From NCBI RefSeq assembly GCF_026627925.1, contig NZ_JAPNLE010000009.1, positions 1,612,001 to 1,676,000 of the forward strand: DNA of 64,000 bases, given 5' to 3'. Source of the DNA: Cupriavidus sp. D39. GTDB taxonomy: Bacteria; Pseudomonadota; Gammaproteobacteria; Burkholderiales; Burkholderiaceae. Positions 1 to 10,548 of this stretch are shown piece by piece (position 1 is the first letter of the stretch; the number at the start of each line of letters is the position of its first letter). Both the position numbers and the translations under genes were made by a program. The notes under the pieces were generated by a model. The model did not search any database. It saw only the letters and a list, made by a program, of their open reading frames with translations, and was not told where the DNA came from.

Positions 1-115
1 TGTGACCAAGTCAGTCATGTCTCTTTTCTCCGCGAATGCAACCCACGACTTTACACCAGCCAAGCTGCGGGCCGCACCCCGAGCGGCGTTGGCGGCGCCG
101 CTTTCAGGCCACCCT

Positions 116-1696
116 TCAGGCCACCCGAAACGCGGACATCAGCCCGGTGAGCCGCTGCGCCTGGTCCTCCAGCGAAGCCGCTGCCGCGGCGGCCTGCTCC
201 ACCAGCGCGGCGTTCTGCTGGGTCATGCCGTCCATCTGCGCCACCGCCTGGTTGACCTGCTCGATGCCCCGCGACTGCTCATCGGACGCGGAGCTGATGC
301 CGCCCATGATGCCGCTCACGCGGCGCACGGCGCCCACCATTTCCTGCATCACCTGCCCTGCCTGCTCGACCATCTCGCCACCGGCGCGCACGCGCGACAC
401 CGAGTCGCCGATCAGCGTGCGGATCTCCTTGGACGCGCCCGCGCAGCGCTGCGAGAGATCGCGCACATCGCCCGCGACTACCGCGAAGCCACGTCCGTGC
501 TCGCCGGCCCGCGCGGCTTCCACCGCCGCGTTGAGGGCGAGGATATTGGTCTGGAACGCGATCTTCTCGATCACGTCGATGATGTCGACGATCTTGTTGG
601 CGCTGGCGTCGATCGCCTGCATGGTGCTGGCCACGCGCGCCACCGCGTCGCTGCCACGCTCGGCCAGGCCGGTGGCGTTGCTGGCCAGGTCATTGGCCTC
701 GCGCGCGCTGTCCGCATTCTGGCGCACCGTGCCCGTGAGTTCCTCCATGCTGGACGCCGTCTCCTCGAGCGATGCAGCCTGCTGCTCCGTGCGCTGCGAC
801 AGATCGCTGTTGCCGCTGGCAATCTGCTTGCTGGCAGCGGCAATGGAGTCGGCCCCGCCACGTACGTCGGCCACCATCGCGGCGAGGCTTTCCTGCATGC
901 GGCCGAGCATGGCAAGCATGCGGCCGGTTTCGCTGCGCTCGCCCTCGGCACCGGAAGCAGAGGCGGAGGCGGAGGCGGCGCCATCCGCCTTCGCGCCAAG
1001 ATCGCCGGCGGCGATACGCTCGAAGCGGGCAATGGCCACATCCAGCGGCCCCACGATGGAGCGGCGCAGGCGCCAGGCCACCACGGTGCTGAAGCACAGG
1101 CCGAACAGCAGCACGCCGATCGACAGCGAGCGCAGCGTGGTGTAGCGCTCCTGCGAGCCGTGATAGACCTCCTGCGCACCGGCGAGCTGCAGCTTGCCCA
1201 GTTCGGTGTTGACGGCCGTAAAGGCAATATCAAGCTTGGGAATGGTCTCCAGCACAGCGCGCATCACCGCCTCCCGGTCGCCTTGCTTGAGCGCCGCGAT
1301 CATCGGCGACACGCCTTGCGTGAACAACGCCTCACGCTTGGCGGCTACGTCCGCGGCCGCGCGGGCTTCCTCCGCTGAACGCGGCAACGCCAGGTAGGCC
1401 TGCCAGGCGGCGTCGGACTGGCGCGCAAACCCCTGCGCGGTATCGGCGCGCGCACGGGCGTCGGCGGGATCGGCGGCAAAGGTGGCCTGGTCGAGCAAGA
1501 CGCGTACGAGCAACTGGTTGGAACGCGCCTCGGCCAGGTTGACCGCGGCGGCGAGTTGCTGCTGGTAGATCTGCCGCGTGGCGTCATTGCTGCGCGACAT
1601 GCCAAGCCAGCCTACGGCCCCGACAATCAGCAACAATGCATTGGTGACGATAGTCAGAATCCACAATCTTGTGCCGATAGTAGTGTTGCGAAACAT
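116..1696 (-). CDS. Methyl-accepting chemotaxis protein
   Basis: Inner-membrane chemoreceptor of 526 residues. It would pass ligand signals to the CheA/CheW complex. A first membrane segment (about residues 11-31) is followed by a periplasmic four-helix domain (about 35-185), a second membrane segment (about 190-210), a HAMP linker, and the cytoplasmic signalling domain. The receptor hairpin is clear, with the conserved core [20 protein letters not shown] near residue 390. No C-terminal CheB/CheR pentapeptide is visible. The gene stands alone, with no che genes nearby, so the ligand cannot be inferred. The stop codon lies in the second copy of a 12-bp tandem duplication (103-126). Confidence 0.93.
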   Translation of the reverse strand: MFRNTTIGTRLWILTIVTNALLLIVGAVGWLGMSRSNDATRQIYQQQLAAAVNLAEARSNQLLVRVLLDQATFAADPADARARADTAQGFARQSDAAWQAYLALPRSAEEARAAADVAAKREALFTQGVSPMIAALKQGDREAVMRAVLETIPKLDIAFTAVNTELGKLQLAGAQEVYHGSQERYTTLRSLSIGVLLFGLCFSTVVAWRLRRSIVGPLDVAIARFERIAAGDLGAKADGAASASASASGAEGERSETGRMLAMLGRMQESLAAMVADVRGGADSIAAASKQIASGNSDLSQRTEQQAASLEETASSMEELTGTVRQNADSAREANDLASNATGLAERGSDAVARVASTMQAIDASANKIVDIIDVIEKIAFQTNILALNAAVEAARAGEHGRGFAVVAGDVRDLSQRCAGASKEIRTLIGDSVSRVRAGGEMVEQAGQVMQEMVGAVRRVSGIMGGISSASDEQSRGIEQVNQAVAQMDGMTQQNAALVEQAAAAAASLEDQAQRLTGLMSAFRVA

Positions 1697-1938
1697 GAGG
1701 GCTCCCCGTTGGATTTAGTGCTGATGCGGCTGCGTTTTTGGCCGCCCCGCTATAACGGCGCCCCTCGCCGCGCCTTGACCCCGCGCATGCTGATATTCAG
1801 TCGTGCAAAATGGTCAGTAATGCGAATGTGCGCGGTAAGCATTCCGGGGTGCATCAGCGTGCGCATCTGGCAACGCCGCACGGGCGTATAGAGGATCGCC
1901 TCAAGACAAAACAGACAGAATCGGGCAACACTTTGCGC

Positions 1939-2832
1939 ATGACACCGTCAACAATCGATCCCGGCCTGATCCTGCTGGCATTCGCGCCGGTCTTCCTGCT
2001 GACCATCGGCGCGGAGGCCTGGTACTGGGCGCGCCGCGACCCCGCCATCTACAGCCTGCGCGATACCGCATCCAACGCCGCGCTGGCGTTGATGCACCAG
2101 GCGTCGGACGCGTTCTTCCTGTGGCTGATGGTGCGCACGGTCTACACATGGAGCTACCAGCATGGCCTGAAGGCGATGCCGCAGACCGTCTGGTCGTTCC
2201 TGCTCCTTCTGCTCTTGCAGGATTTCCTTTATTACTGGTTTCATCGCGCCAGCCATCGGGTACGCTGGATGTGGGCTTCGCACGTCACCCATCATTCCTC
2301 GGAGGGCATGAATTTCTCGACGGCGTTCCGCCAGAGCCTCACGTATCCGCTCTCGGGCATGTGGCTGTTCTGGATTCCGCTGGCGCTGATCGGTTTCACG
2401 CCCGACTGGGTGATCCTGGCAGTTGGGCTGAACCTGGCCTTCCAGTTTTTCGTGCACACCCGGTTGGGCGGACGCTGGCGCCGGCTCGAATGGCTGGCCA
2501 ATACGCCCTCGGTCCACCGGGTGCACCATGCGCGCAACCCGCAGTACATCGACCGCAACTATGCGGGTGTGCTGACCGTGTGGGACCGCATGTTCGGCTC
2601 CTTCGTGCCCGAAGAGGCGCCGCCCGAATACGGCATAACGCGGCGCATCGCGAGCCATAACCCGATCACCCTCACCTTCCATGAATGGCGCGACATGTTC
2701 ACGGACGCGTGGCGTCATCGCGACCTGCGCCATCTCTGGAAGCCGCCAGAGTGGCGTCATCCGCGCGATATGGCCGGGGACGTGTCGCGGACCGCCACCG
2801 CGTTCGGGACGGATCGCAGCCAGGACGCCTGA
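1939..2832 (+). CDS. Fatty acid hydroxylase / sterol desaturase family membrane protein
   Basis: Integral membrane di-iron oxygenase-like protein of about 297 residues. Hydrophobic helices frame the histidine motifs of the family: HRASH, then HVTHH about 15 residues later, and HRVHH near residue 198. These residues bind the two irons in characterised members. Substrate is unknown; lipid hydroxylation is the family expectation. The frame is open from 1810, but the start at 1939 is preferred because the upstream residues are polar and precede the first membrane helix. A bidirectional terminator separates it from typA. Confidence 0.82.
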   Translation: MTPSTIDPGLILLAFAPVFLLTIGAEAWYWARRDPAIYSLRDTASNAALALMHQASDAFFLWLMVRTVYTWSYQHGLKAMPQTVWSFLLLLLLQDFLYYWFHRASHRVRWMWASHVTHHSSEGMNFSTAFRQSLTYPLSGMWLFWIPLALIGFTPDWVILAVGLNLAFQFFVHTRLGGRWRRLEWLANTPSVHRVHHARNPQYIDRNYAGVLTVWDRMFGSFVPEEAPPEYGITRRIASHNPITLTFHEWRDMFTDAWRHRDLRHLWKPPEWRHPRDMAGDVSRTATAFGTDRSQDA

Positions 2833-2878
2833 TGGCTGGATCGCTCGATTGCCAGAGGCGCCACGAAAAACAGCCAAC

Positions 2879-2907
2879 AAAAAACCGCGCACAAGGCGCG
2901 GTTTTTT
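2879..2907. terminator. Bidirectional rho-independent terminator between the desaturase-like gene and typA
   Basis: Stem CCGCGC / GCGCGG with a five-base loop, preceded by an A run and followed by six T. It can end transcription of both convergent genes. Confidence 0.85.
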
Positions 2908-2936
2908 GTCGGCAAGGTTGCCTGAGGCGAAAACGC

Positions 2937-4756
2937 TTACACGGATTCGCGCGAAGCACGCTTACGCTCGTGCTCCTTCAGGTGACGCTTGCGCAGACGG
3001 ATGCTCTTCGGCGTGATTTCCACCAGCTCGTCGTCGGAGATGAACTCCACGGCGTACTCCAGCGACATCTGGATCGGCGTGACCAGGCGCACGGCTTCGT
3101 CGGTACCCGAGGCGCGCACGTTGGTCAGCTGCTTGCCCTTGATCGGGTTCACGACCAGGTCGTTGTCGCGGCTGTGGATGCCGATGATCATGCCTTCGTA
3201 CAGCGCATCGCCCGGCTTGACGAACATGCGGCCGCGATCCTGCAGCTTCCACAGTGCGTAGGCCACGGCATCGCCGTCGTCCTGCGAGATCAGCACGCCG
3301 TTGTGGCGCTCACCCAGGCCGCCTTCGCGCAGGGGCGCGTAGTCGTCGAAGATGTGGCTGATCAGGCCGGTGCCGCGCGTCAGCGTCAGGAACTCGCCCT
3401 GGAAGCCGATCAGGCCACGGGCCGGAACGCGGTACTCGAGGCGGGTGCGGCCCTTGCCGTCGGACGCCATGTCGAGCAGTTCGCCCTTGCGGCGGCCCAG
3501 CTCTTCCATCACGCTGCCCTGGTGGCCGTCTTCGACGTCCACGGTCAGCAGTTCGTACGGCTCATGCTTGACGCCGTCGATTTCCTTGAACACCACGCGC
3601 GGGCGCGACACGGCCAGCTCGTAGCCTTCGCGGCGCATGTTTTCCAGCAGGATGGTCAGGTGCAGCTCGCCGCGGCCCGACACTTCGAAGATGGTGTCGT
3701 CGCCGGTCTCGGCCACGCGCAGCGCCACGTTCGACTTCAGTTCGCGGTCCAGGCGTTCACGCAGCTGGCGGCTGGTCACGAACTTGCCTTCACGGCCGGC
3801 CAGCGGCGACGTGTTGACGCAGAAGTTCATGGTCAGCGTGGGCTCGTCCACCTTCAGCATCGGCAGGGCGTCCTGCGCGTCCGGTGCGCACACGGTGCAA
3901 CCAATGCCGAGTTCTTCGATGCCGTTGATCAGCACGATGTCGCCGGCTTCGGCTTCTGCCACGATTTCGCGCTCCAGGCCCTGGAACTTCAGCACCTGGT
4001 TGATACGACCCTTGATGGGGTTGCCTTCCGGGCCGAACTTGACCACCACGTCTTGCAGCGAACGGGCGCGGCCACGCGAAATGCGACCTACGCCGATCTT
4101 GCCGACATAGCTGTTGTAATCGAGCGAGATGATCTGCAGCTGCAGGGGGCCATCCGGGTTGTCGTCACGGACCGGCACCTTGGCCAGCACGGTCTCGAAC
4201 AGCGGCTTCATGTCGCCTTCGCGCACGTCGTCGGTCAGGCCGGCGTAGCCGTTCAGGCCGGATGCGTAGATCACCGGGAAGTCGAGCTGCTCGTCGGTGG
4301 CGCCCAGCTTGTCGAACAGGTCGAACGTCTGGTTGATCACCCATTCAGGACGCGCGCCCGGACGGTCGACCTTGTTGATCACCACGATCGGCTTCAGGCC
4401 CAGCGCCAGCGCCTTGCGCGTGACGAAACGGGTCTGGGGCATCGGGCCTTCAACAGCGTCAACCAGCAGCAGCACGCCGTCGACCATCGACAACACGCGC
4501 TCCACTTCACCGCCGAAGTCGGCGTGGCCAGGGTGTCGACGATATTGATGTGGGTGCCGTTGTATTCGACGGCACAATTCTTCGCGAGGATGGTGATCCC
4601 GCGTTCCTTCTCAATGTCGTTCGAGTCCATCACGCGTTCAACCATTTGCTGGTTGTCGCGGAAGGTGCCTGCCTGGCGCAGGAGTTGGTCGACCAGAGTG
4701 GTCTTGCCATGATCGACGTGAGCGATGATGGCGATATTGCGGATGGCGCGGGTCAT
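2937..4756 (-). CDS. typA: TypA/BipA ribosome-binding GTPase (frame broken once as sequenced)
   Basis: Translational GTPase of the EF-G type that helps 50S assembly and stress or low-temperature growth. The start at 4756 gives the G1 motif AHVDHGKTT, then [10 protein letters not shown] (G2), and after the break [11 protein letters not shown] (G3) and NKVDRPGA (G4). The C-terminal domain is typical of BipA, with the [14 protein letters not shown] motif. Repaired length is about 606 residues, normal for the family. The frame breaks at 4531-4533, where GGG (plus strand) should be GGGG. As written, the N-terminal 76 residues and the rest are in different frames. Both flanks are perfectly conserved in type, so a sequencing deletion is more likely than a pseudogene. 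Confidence 0.93.
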
Positions 4757-4979
4757 TGCAGCGTCTCGCTTTGGGGCTGAGCATCAAAAGATAACCCGAA
4801 ATTATAGCATGCTGCGGCGCAAAACCCGAGGACGACGTTGGGAAGCTTCCTAGGCCGTCCCGCCGCCACAAACCCAATTATTGCGATATCCGCAATAGCA
4901 AATTGCCGTCCTTGCGGTTCGGCGAACGTAAACATATAGTTGCCACGGCAAACATTGCAGCGACAAGCAACCAGCCGAG

Positions 4980-5459
4980 ATGTCCGAGCAGATCCAGCCC
5001 ATTTCCGACGAAGCCTTCCCCTTCGACCCGGCCGAATACCGTATGGGCGAAAGCATTGGCTATCTGATGGCGCGCGCCAAGAACGTGCTGTCGCACGGCG
5101 TGGAACAGGAAGTCGATGGCCTGGACATCACACACGCCCAGGCTACCTGCCTGATGATGCTGGCCGCCGGACGTGGCAGCACGGTGACCGACCTGGGCCG
5201 GGAGCTCAATTGCGATATGGGTTCGGTCACGCGCCTGCTCAGCCGCCTGGAAAAGCGTGGCCTGATCGAGCGCCAGCGCAGCGATGCCGACCGGCGCGTG
5301 GTCGACCTGTCGATCACGCCCGCCGGCCGGGTCCTCGTGGACCAGTTGCCCCAACTCTACTGTCGCGTGCTGAACCGGCATTTCCGCGGCTTCTCCGAGG
5401 CCGAACTGCAAACCTTCCGCTCGATGCTGCTCCGGATCATCGGCAACAACAGCGGGTAG
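4980..5459 (+). CDS. MarR-family transcriptional regulator
   Basis: Winged-helix regulator of 159 residues. The recognition region reads MGSVTRLLSRLEKRGLIERQ, followed by the wing SDADRRVVDLSITPAG, the usual MarR pattern. It is the first gene of a marR-outer membrane factor-emrA-emrB series on the same strand. By analogy with EmrR it probably represses this efflux operon and is released by its substrates. Ligand unknown. No clear operator palindrome was identified upstream. Confidence 0.88.
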   Translation: MSEQIQPISDEAFPFDPAEYRMGESIGYLMARAKNVLSHGVEQEVDGLDITHAQATCLMMLAAGRGSTVTDLGRELNCDMGSVTRLLSRLEKRGLIERQRSDADRRVVDLSITPAGRVLVDQLPQLYCRVLNRHFRGFSEAELQTFRSMLLRIIGNNSG

Positions 5460-5548
5460 CCGCCAGGCTTGCCGGCCAGTGACGCCAGCGGCGCCACGAT
5501 CTCTCCAATACAAGAACAAACACTAACGCCCTGTCGCAGGGCACCCAG

Positions 5549-7069
5549 ATGAACCAAGCACTCTCTTCTATTTCCGCCTTGTCGCCGCGCACGCGCGCGG
5601 CGGGCCGCCGGGCCGGCACGCTGGCGCTGACCGCGCTGGCGGCCGCGGTGCTGGCAGGCTGCGCCGCGTTTGGCAACTCGCACAGCACGCAGACCGTTAC
5701 CGCGCCGGCCTCGCTCGCCAGCGCCCAGACCCTGCCCTCGCAGCATGGCCAATGGCCCTCGCTCGACTGGGTCGACCAGTTCAAGGACCCGCAACTGCGC
5801 GCCCTGGTCGATGAGGCGGTGAAGGACAGCCCCAACCTGCAAGCCGCTTTCGCGCGCGTGGAAGCCTCCCGAGCGATGGCCGACGCCACGCGCAGCGCGC
5901 TGTACCCGCACGTCGACTTTGAAGGCAGCCTGGTACGCCAGCGCTTCTCGCAAACGGACCTGTTCGAAGGCACGCCACTGGCCGGCTCGTGGCAAAACCA
6001 GTCACGCCTGCAGGCTGGGCTTTCGTATGACTTCGACTTCTGGGGCAAGAACCGCAAGGCGCTGGAAGCCGCGCTGTCCGACGACCGCGCCGCCGAGGCC
6101 GAAAGCCAGGCCTCGCGCCTGATCCTGACCACGTCGGTCGCCCGCACCTACGCCCGGCTGGCCGCCGTGTACGCGCAACGCGACGTGGCCGAGCGCGCCA
6201 TTGCCCAGCGCCGCGGCCTGAGCGACCTGTCGCGCGACCGGCTCAACGCCGGCCTGGACACCCAGGTCGAAACCACGCAGGCGCGCGGCACGGTGGCATC
6301 GGCACAGACCGACCTGCTGCGCGTGGATGAAGATATCCTGCTGGCGCGCAACCAGCTCGCCGCGCTGCTGGGCAAGGGCCCGGACCGCGGCCTGGCGATC
6401 CAGCGCCCGACCATCCTGGCGCAGAGCACGCCATTGCTGCCGGACAATCTCACCATCGACCTGCTGGGCCGCCGCCCGGACCTGGTTGCCGCGCGCTGGC
6501 GCGTGGAGGCCACCAGCAAGGATATCGAGGTGGCGCGCACGGAATTCCTGCCGGCCGTCACCTTGTCCGCCTTCGCCGGCGTTGCCTCGCTGGACCCGTC
6601 CAACCTGCTGATGGGCATCAGCCGAACCTTTGGCATCGGCCCGGCCATCAGCCTGCCGATCTTCGAGGGCGGCAAGCTGCGCGCCAACCTGAAGGGCAAG
6701 TACGCGCAATACGACCTCGCCGTGGCCAACTACAACCAGGCGCTGGTCGATGCGCTTCGCGAAACCGCCGACACGGTGGCCAGCATCCGCAGCGTGGACA
6801 CGCAGATCACGGCCCAGCGCGAGGCGCTTGCTCTGGCCGAGCGCGCCTACTCGCTGTCCACCATTCGCTACAAGGCCGGGCTGGGCACCCAGCTCACGGT
6901 GCTCAATGCCGAAAGCAACGTGCTGCAGCAACGCCGCCTTGCCACCGACCTGCAGGCGCGCCGCCTGGACCTGCAAATGGGCCTGATGAAAGCGCTCGGC
7001 GGGGGTTACCAGGAACAAGCCGAAGGCGCCGGGACGGATGCGCAGAAGCCGGCAGAGGCACGCGGTTAA
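5549..7069 (+). CDS. TolC/NodT-type outer membrane efflux lipoprotein
   Basis: Outer membrane channel of a tripartite efflux pump, 506 residues. An N-terminal signal peptide ends in the lipobox LAGC (Cys38), so the mature protein should be lipidated. Two OEP repeats of long helices and short beta segments follow. The motif NLLGRRPDLVAARW-like stretch near residue 310 and the second-repeat segment RYKAGLGTQLTVLNAE are typical of the NodT family. It precedes emrA and emrB in the same direction and so probably provides the exit duct. The stop codon TAA is the first unit of an 8-bp tandem repeat array. Confidence 0.92.
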   Translation: MNQALSSISALSPRTRAAGRRAGTLALTALAAAVLAGCAAFGNSHSTQTVTAPASLASAQTLPSQHGQWPSLDWVDQFKDPQLRALVDEAVKDSPNLQAAFARVEASRAMADATRSALYPHVDFEGSLVRQRFSQTDLFEGTPLAGSWQNQSRLQAGLSYDFDFWGKNRKALEAALSDDRAAEAESQASRLILTTSVARTYARLAAVYAQRDVAERAIAQRRGLSDLSRDRLNAGLDTQVETTQARGTVASAQTDLLRVDEDILLARNQLAALLGKGPDRGLAIQRPTILAQSTPLLPDNLTIDLLGRRPDLVAARWRVEATSKDIEVARTEFLPAVTLSAFAGVASLDPSNLLMGISRTFGIGPAISLPIFEGGKLRANLKGKYAQYDLAVANYNQALVDALRETADTVASIRSVDTQITAQREALALAERAYSLSTIRYKAGLGTQLTVLNAESNVLQQRRLATDLQARRLDLQMGLMKALGGGYQEQAEGAGTDAQKPAEARG

Positions 7070-7165
7070 GCGGTTAAGCGGCTAAGCGGTTAAGCGGTTA
7101 AGCGGTTAAGCGGTTAAGCGGTTAAGCGGTTAAGCGGCTAAGCGGTTAAGCGGCTAAGCGGCTAA
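7062..7165. repeat. Thirteen tandem copies of an 8-bp unit GCGGYTAA
   Basis: Thirteen consecutive units, nine reading GCGGTTAA and four GCGGCTAA. The first unit supplies the stop codon of the outer membrane factor gene. The array fills most of the gap to the emrA-like gene. Because 8 is not a multiple of 3 and each unit holds TAA, every frame is closed repeatedly. It is a likely length-variable tract. Confidence 0.97.
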
Positions 7166-7215
7166 GCGGCCTGAAGAACAACGAGCAGTACCGACAGCAT
7201 TCTTAAAAGACGATC

Positions 7216-8466
7216 ATGAGCGATAACAAGCAAGCGGCCCAGACTCCCGCCTCCCCGGCGGCTCCCGTCAACAACAACGGCAAGCGCAAGCGCCTGCTGC
7301 TCTCGCTGACCGCCGCGGTAGTGGTTGCCGGCGTGGCCTACGGCATCTACTGGGGCCTGTACGCGCGCCACTTCGAAAGCACCGACGACGCGTATGTCGC
7401 GGGCAACGTGGTGCAGGTCACCCCGCTGGTCGGCGGCACCGTGATCTCGATCGGGGCCGACGACACGCAACTGGTCACCGCGGGCCAGCCCCTGATCCAG
7501 CTCGACCGCGCCGATTCGCAGGTCGCCCTGGAGCAGGCCGAGGCGCAACTGGCACAAGCCGTGCGTGAAGTGCGCACCCTCTACGTCAACAACGGCTCGC
7601 TGGCTGCCAACGTGGCCATGCGTGAGGCCGATGTGGCCAAGGCGCGTGAAGACCTCAAGCGCCGCGAGGCCATCGCCGGCTCCGGCGCGGTCTCGGGCGA
7701 AGAAATTTCCCACGCGCAGACCGCGCTCACGGCAGCGCAATCGGCACTGCTGGCCACGCGCGAGCAACTCGCATCCAACAAGGTGCTGACGGACCAGACC
7801 ACGGTGGAGAAGCACCCCAACGTGCAGCGCGCCGCCGCCAACCTGCGCGCCGCTTATCTCTCGTTCGCGCGCTCGACGCTGCCCGCGCCCGTGACCGGCT
7901 ACGTGGCCAAGCGCTCGGTGCAGGTCGGCCAGCGCGTGGCCCCGGGCGCCCCGCTGATGGCCGTGGTGCCGCTGGACCAGGTGTGGATCGACGCCAACTT
8001 CAAGGAAGTGCAGATCACGCATATGCGCGTGGGCCAGCCGGTGACGCTGGAGGCCGACCTGTATGGCTCCAAGGTGACCTACAACGGCAAGGTGGAAGGC
8101 TTCTCGGCCGGCACCGGCTCGGCCTTCTCGCTGCTGCCGGCGCAGAACGCCACCGGCAACTGGATCAAGGTGGTGCAACGCCTGCCGGTGCGCATCGCGC
8201 TGGACCCGCAGCAACTCAAGGACCACCCGCTGCGGGTTGGCCTGTCGATGAACGTGACGGTGGATGTGCGCAAGGAAGAAGGCGCGGCCATGACCAACGC
8301 CACGGTCGCGCGCCCGATGCAGACCGACGTCTATGAGAAGGTCGCGCAGGACGCCGACGCGCTGATCGCCCGCGTCATCTCGCTGAACAACGGCGGCCGC
8401 CAAGCGGGCGAGCCCATGGCAGCGCCGGTATCGGCGCCCGTTGCGGCCAAGCCCGCCAACACCTGA
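7216..8466 (+). CDS. emrA: EmrA/HlyD-type periplasmic adaptor of a multidrug efflux pump
   Basis: Membrane fusion protein of 416 residues. A short cytoplasmic tail is followed by one membrane helix (about residues 30-50). The biotinyl-lipoyl half-motif DAYVAGNVVQVTPLVGGTV and its return strand STLPAPVTGYVAKRSVQVGQ flank a coiled-coil hairpin (about 100-215). It should bridge the inner-membrane transporter encoded immediately downstream and the outer membrane factor upstream. Symbol given by family and gene order; substrate unproven. Confidence 0.92.
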   Translation: MSDNKQAAQTPASPAAPVNNNGKRKRLLLSLTAAVVVAGVAYGIYWGLYARHFESTDDAYVAGNVVQVTPLVGGTVISIGADDTQLVTAGQPLIQLDRADSQVALEQAEAQLAQAVREVRTLYVNNGSLAANVAMREADVAKAREDLKRREAIAGSGAVSGEEISHAQTALTAAQSALLATREQLASNKVLTDQTTVEKHPNVQRAAANLRAAYLSFARSTLPAPVTGYVAKRSVQVGQRVAPGAPLMAVVPLDQVWIDANFKEVQITHMRVGQPVTLEADLYGSKVTYNGKVEGFSAGTGSAFSLLPAQNATGNWIKVVQRLPVRIALDPQQLKDHPLRVGLSMNVTVDVRKEEGAAMTNATVARPMQTDVYEKVAQDADALIARVISLNNGGRQAGEPMAAPVSAPVAAKPANT

Positions 8467-8468
8467 AC

Positions 8469-10071
8469 ATGGCTACCTCCCTTCCCGCGCGCGACGGTGC
8501 CGCGCCTGGCGCCCCGGCGCCAGCGGCGCGTCCCGCCGCGCCCGTGCCGTTGTCGGGCGGAAAGCTGATCGTGGGCACCATCGCGCTGTCGCTGGCCACG
8601 TTCATGAACGTGCTCGACTCCTCGATCGCCAACGTATCGATCCCGGCCATTTCGGGCGATCTCGGTGTGGCGCCCAACCAGGGCACGTGGGTCATCACCT
8701 CGTTCGCGGTGGCCAACGCCATCTCGGTGCCGCTGACCGGTTGGATGACCACGCGCTTCGGGGCGGTGCGGCTGTTCATCACGTCGATCCTGCTGTTCGT
8801 GATCTCCTCGTGGCTGTGCGGCGTGGCGCCTAACCTCGAAGTGCTGCTGGCCGCGCGCGTGCTGCAAGGCGCCGTGGCCGGGCCGATGATTCCGCTGTCG
8901 CAATCGCTGCTGCTGTCGAGCTATCCGCCACAGAAGAGCACCATGGCGCTCGCGCTATGGGGCATGACCACGCTGGTGGCGCCGATCATGGGGCCGCTGC
9001 TGGGTGGCTGGATCTCGGACAACATGACCTGGCCGTGGATCTTCTACATCAACATCCCGGTGGGCCTTGGCGCCGCCTATGCCACCTGGGCGATCTACCG
9101 CGACCGCGAGACGGCCATCAAGATCCTGCCGATCGACCGGATCGGGCTGGCGCTGCTGGTGATCTGGGTGGGTTCGATGCAACTGATGCTCGACAAGGGC
9201 AAGGAGCTGGACTGGTTCCACTCGACCTCCATCGTGGTGTTGACGGTGGTGGCCATTGTCGGCTTCCTGTTCTTCCTGATCTGGGAGAGCTACGAGAAGC
9301 ATCCGATCGTCGATATCACCTTGTTCAAGGGACGTAACTTCAGCGCGGGGGTGGTGGCCATCTCGGTGGCCTACGGCCTGTTCTTCGGCAACCTGGTGAT
9401 TCTTCCACTGTGGCTGCAAACCATCGTCGGCTATACCGCGACGGATGCCGGCATCGTGATGGCGCCGGTCGGGATCTTCGCCATCCTGCTGTCGCCGCTG
9501 ATTGGCAAGAACCTGCCCAAGATGGATGCGCGCTGGGTCGCGACCATGGCCTTCGTCACCTTTGGCGTGGTCAGCCTGATGCGTTCGGGCTTCACTTTGC
9601 AGGTCGATACCCGCACGCTGATGATCCCGACGCTGATCCAGGGCGCGGCGATGGCGATGTTCTTCATCCCGCTGACCTCGATCATCCTGTCGGGCCAGCC
9701 GCCGGAGAAGATTCCGTCGGCCTCCGGGGTGTCCAACTTCGTGCGGATCACGTTCGGCGCGATCGGTGCGTCGATCTCGACCACCATCTGGGAAAACCGC
9801 ACGGCGCTGCATCACGCGCAACTGGTGGAGCAGGTCAACCCGTACAACCCCACCTATATCGACCAGCTCAATCACCTGATGCAGATGGGCATGAGCCAGG
9901 CCCAGGCCAATGGCCAGATCGAGCGCAGCATTTCGCAGCAGGCAGCCATGCTGGGCGCCAACGATATCTTCTGGATCTCGGGCGTGCTGTTCTTCGTGCT
10001 GATCGTCTTTGTCTGGCTGACCAAGCCGAAGAAGGGGCGACCTGGATGCCTCCGCGGCCGGGGCGCACTAG
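8469..10071 (+). CDS. emrB: EmrB-type DHA2 (14-helix) major facilitator drug exporter (C-terminal frame break)
   Basis: Proton-driven drug exporter with 14 predicted helices. Motif C-like and antiporter motifs are visible, for example NVLDSSIANVSIPAISGDLG in helix 1 and LLGGWISDNMTWPWIFYINI. The start lies 2 bp after emrA. As sequenced, the frame runs on past the last helix to 10445, adding about 125 unrelated residues. Removing one G from the GGGG run at 10034-10037 (or adding two) gives a short tail ending AAGAH and a stop at 10071. That makes a normal protein of about 533 residues, and a terminator hairpin lies just beyond. I annotate the short form. Confidence 0.88.
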
Positions 10072-10102
10072 CCGCGCTAACCGCCCCCTGCACCGCGAGG
10101 CC

Positions 10103-10132
10103 GAGGCCGATGCCGTCACAGGCATCGGCCTC
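10103..10132 (+). terminator. Terminator-like hairpin after the efflux operon
   Basis: Perfect 12-bp stem GAGGCCGATGCC / GGCATCGGCCTC with a six-base loop. The T tract after it is poor, so efficiency is uncertain. Its position supports ending emrB at 10071. Confidence 0.65.
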
Positions 10133-10167
10133 GTGCTCTCTGGCCCTGCCCCTCCCACTCCCCAGCC

Positions 10168-10548
10168 TCAGGCCGTCAGGATTTCCTGCACCACCAGCTC
10201 TACGGACTGCGCACCATCGGCGACAGGCAGTCGCACATGCCGCCCCGCCGGCGCGCCGAGCAGCGCCATGCCGGCGGGCGACAGCACGCAGAGCTTTCCA
10301 CACCGGAAATCCGCCTCCTCCGGGTACACGATGCGCCAGACGAAATGCTCGCGGTGGCGCGACTCGATGCAGAGAAAAGGCGTGTTCAGCGTCACCACCT
10401 TGCGCGGGCGGCTGCCGGCGGTGCCGACCACGGCACGCTCGATGACGTCGCGGATGGACTTGCGCTGCGGCGCCGCCGTTTGTCGATCGGCGGCGAGCGC
10501 GCTCAGGCGCTCGATATCGCAAGGGGTAAGGAAAACCGTCTTTCGCAT
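10168..10548 (-). CDS. GreA/GreB C-terminal-domain protein (Rnk-like)
   Basis: Protein of 126 residues. The N-terminal part begins MRKTVFLTPCDIERL, and the remainder fits the FKBP-like C-terminal domain shared by GreA, GreB and Rnk. Residues such as FLCIESRHREHFVWRIVYPE, then LCVLSPAGMALLGAPAG, match the characteristic S-P-x-G-x-A-L-x-G segment. The N-terminal coiled coil of Gre factors is absent, so transcript cleavage is not expected. Binding to RNA polymerase is inferred. The ATG at 10548 is preferred over the upstream in-frame ATG at 10584. Confidence 0.75.
   Translation of the reverse strand: MRKTVFLTPCDIERLSALAADRQTAAPQRKSIRDVIERAVVGTAGSRPRKVVTLNTPFLCIESRHREHFVWRIVYPEEADFRCGKLCVLSPAGMALLGAPAGRHVRLPVADGAQSVELVVQEILTA

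Noticed and set aside
7062..7165. 8-bp repeat array as a CRISPR
   Set aside because: Units are contiguous with no spacers and far too short.
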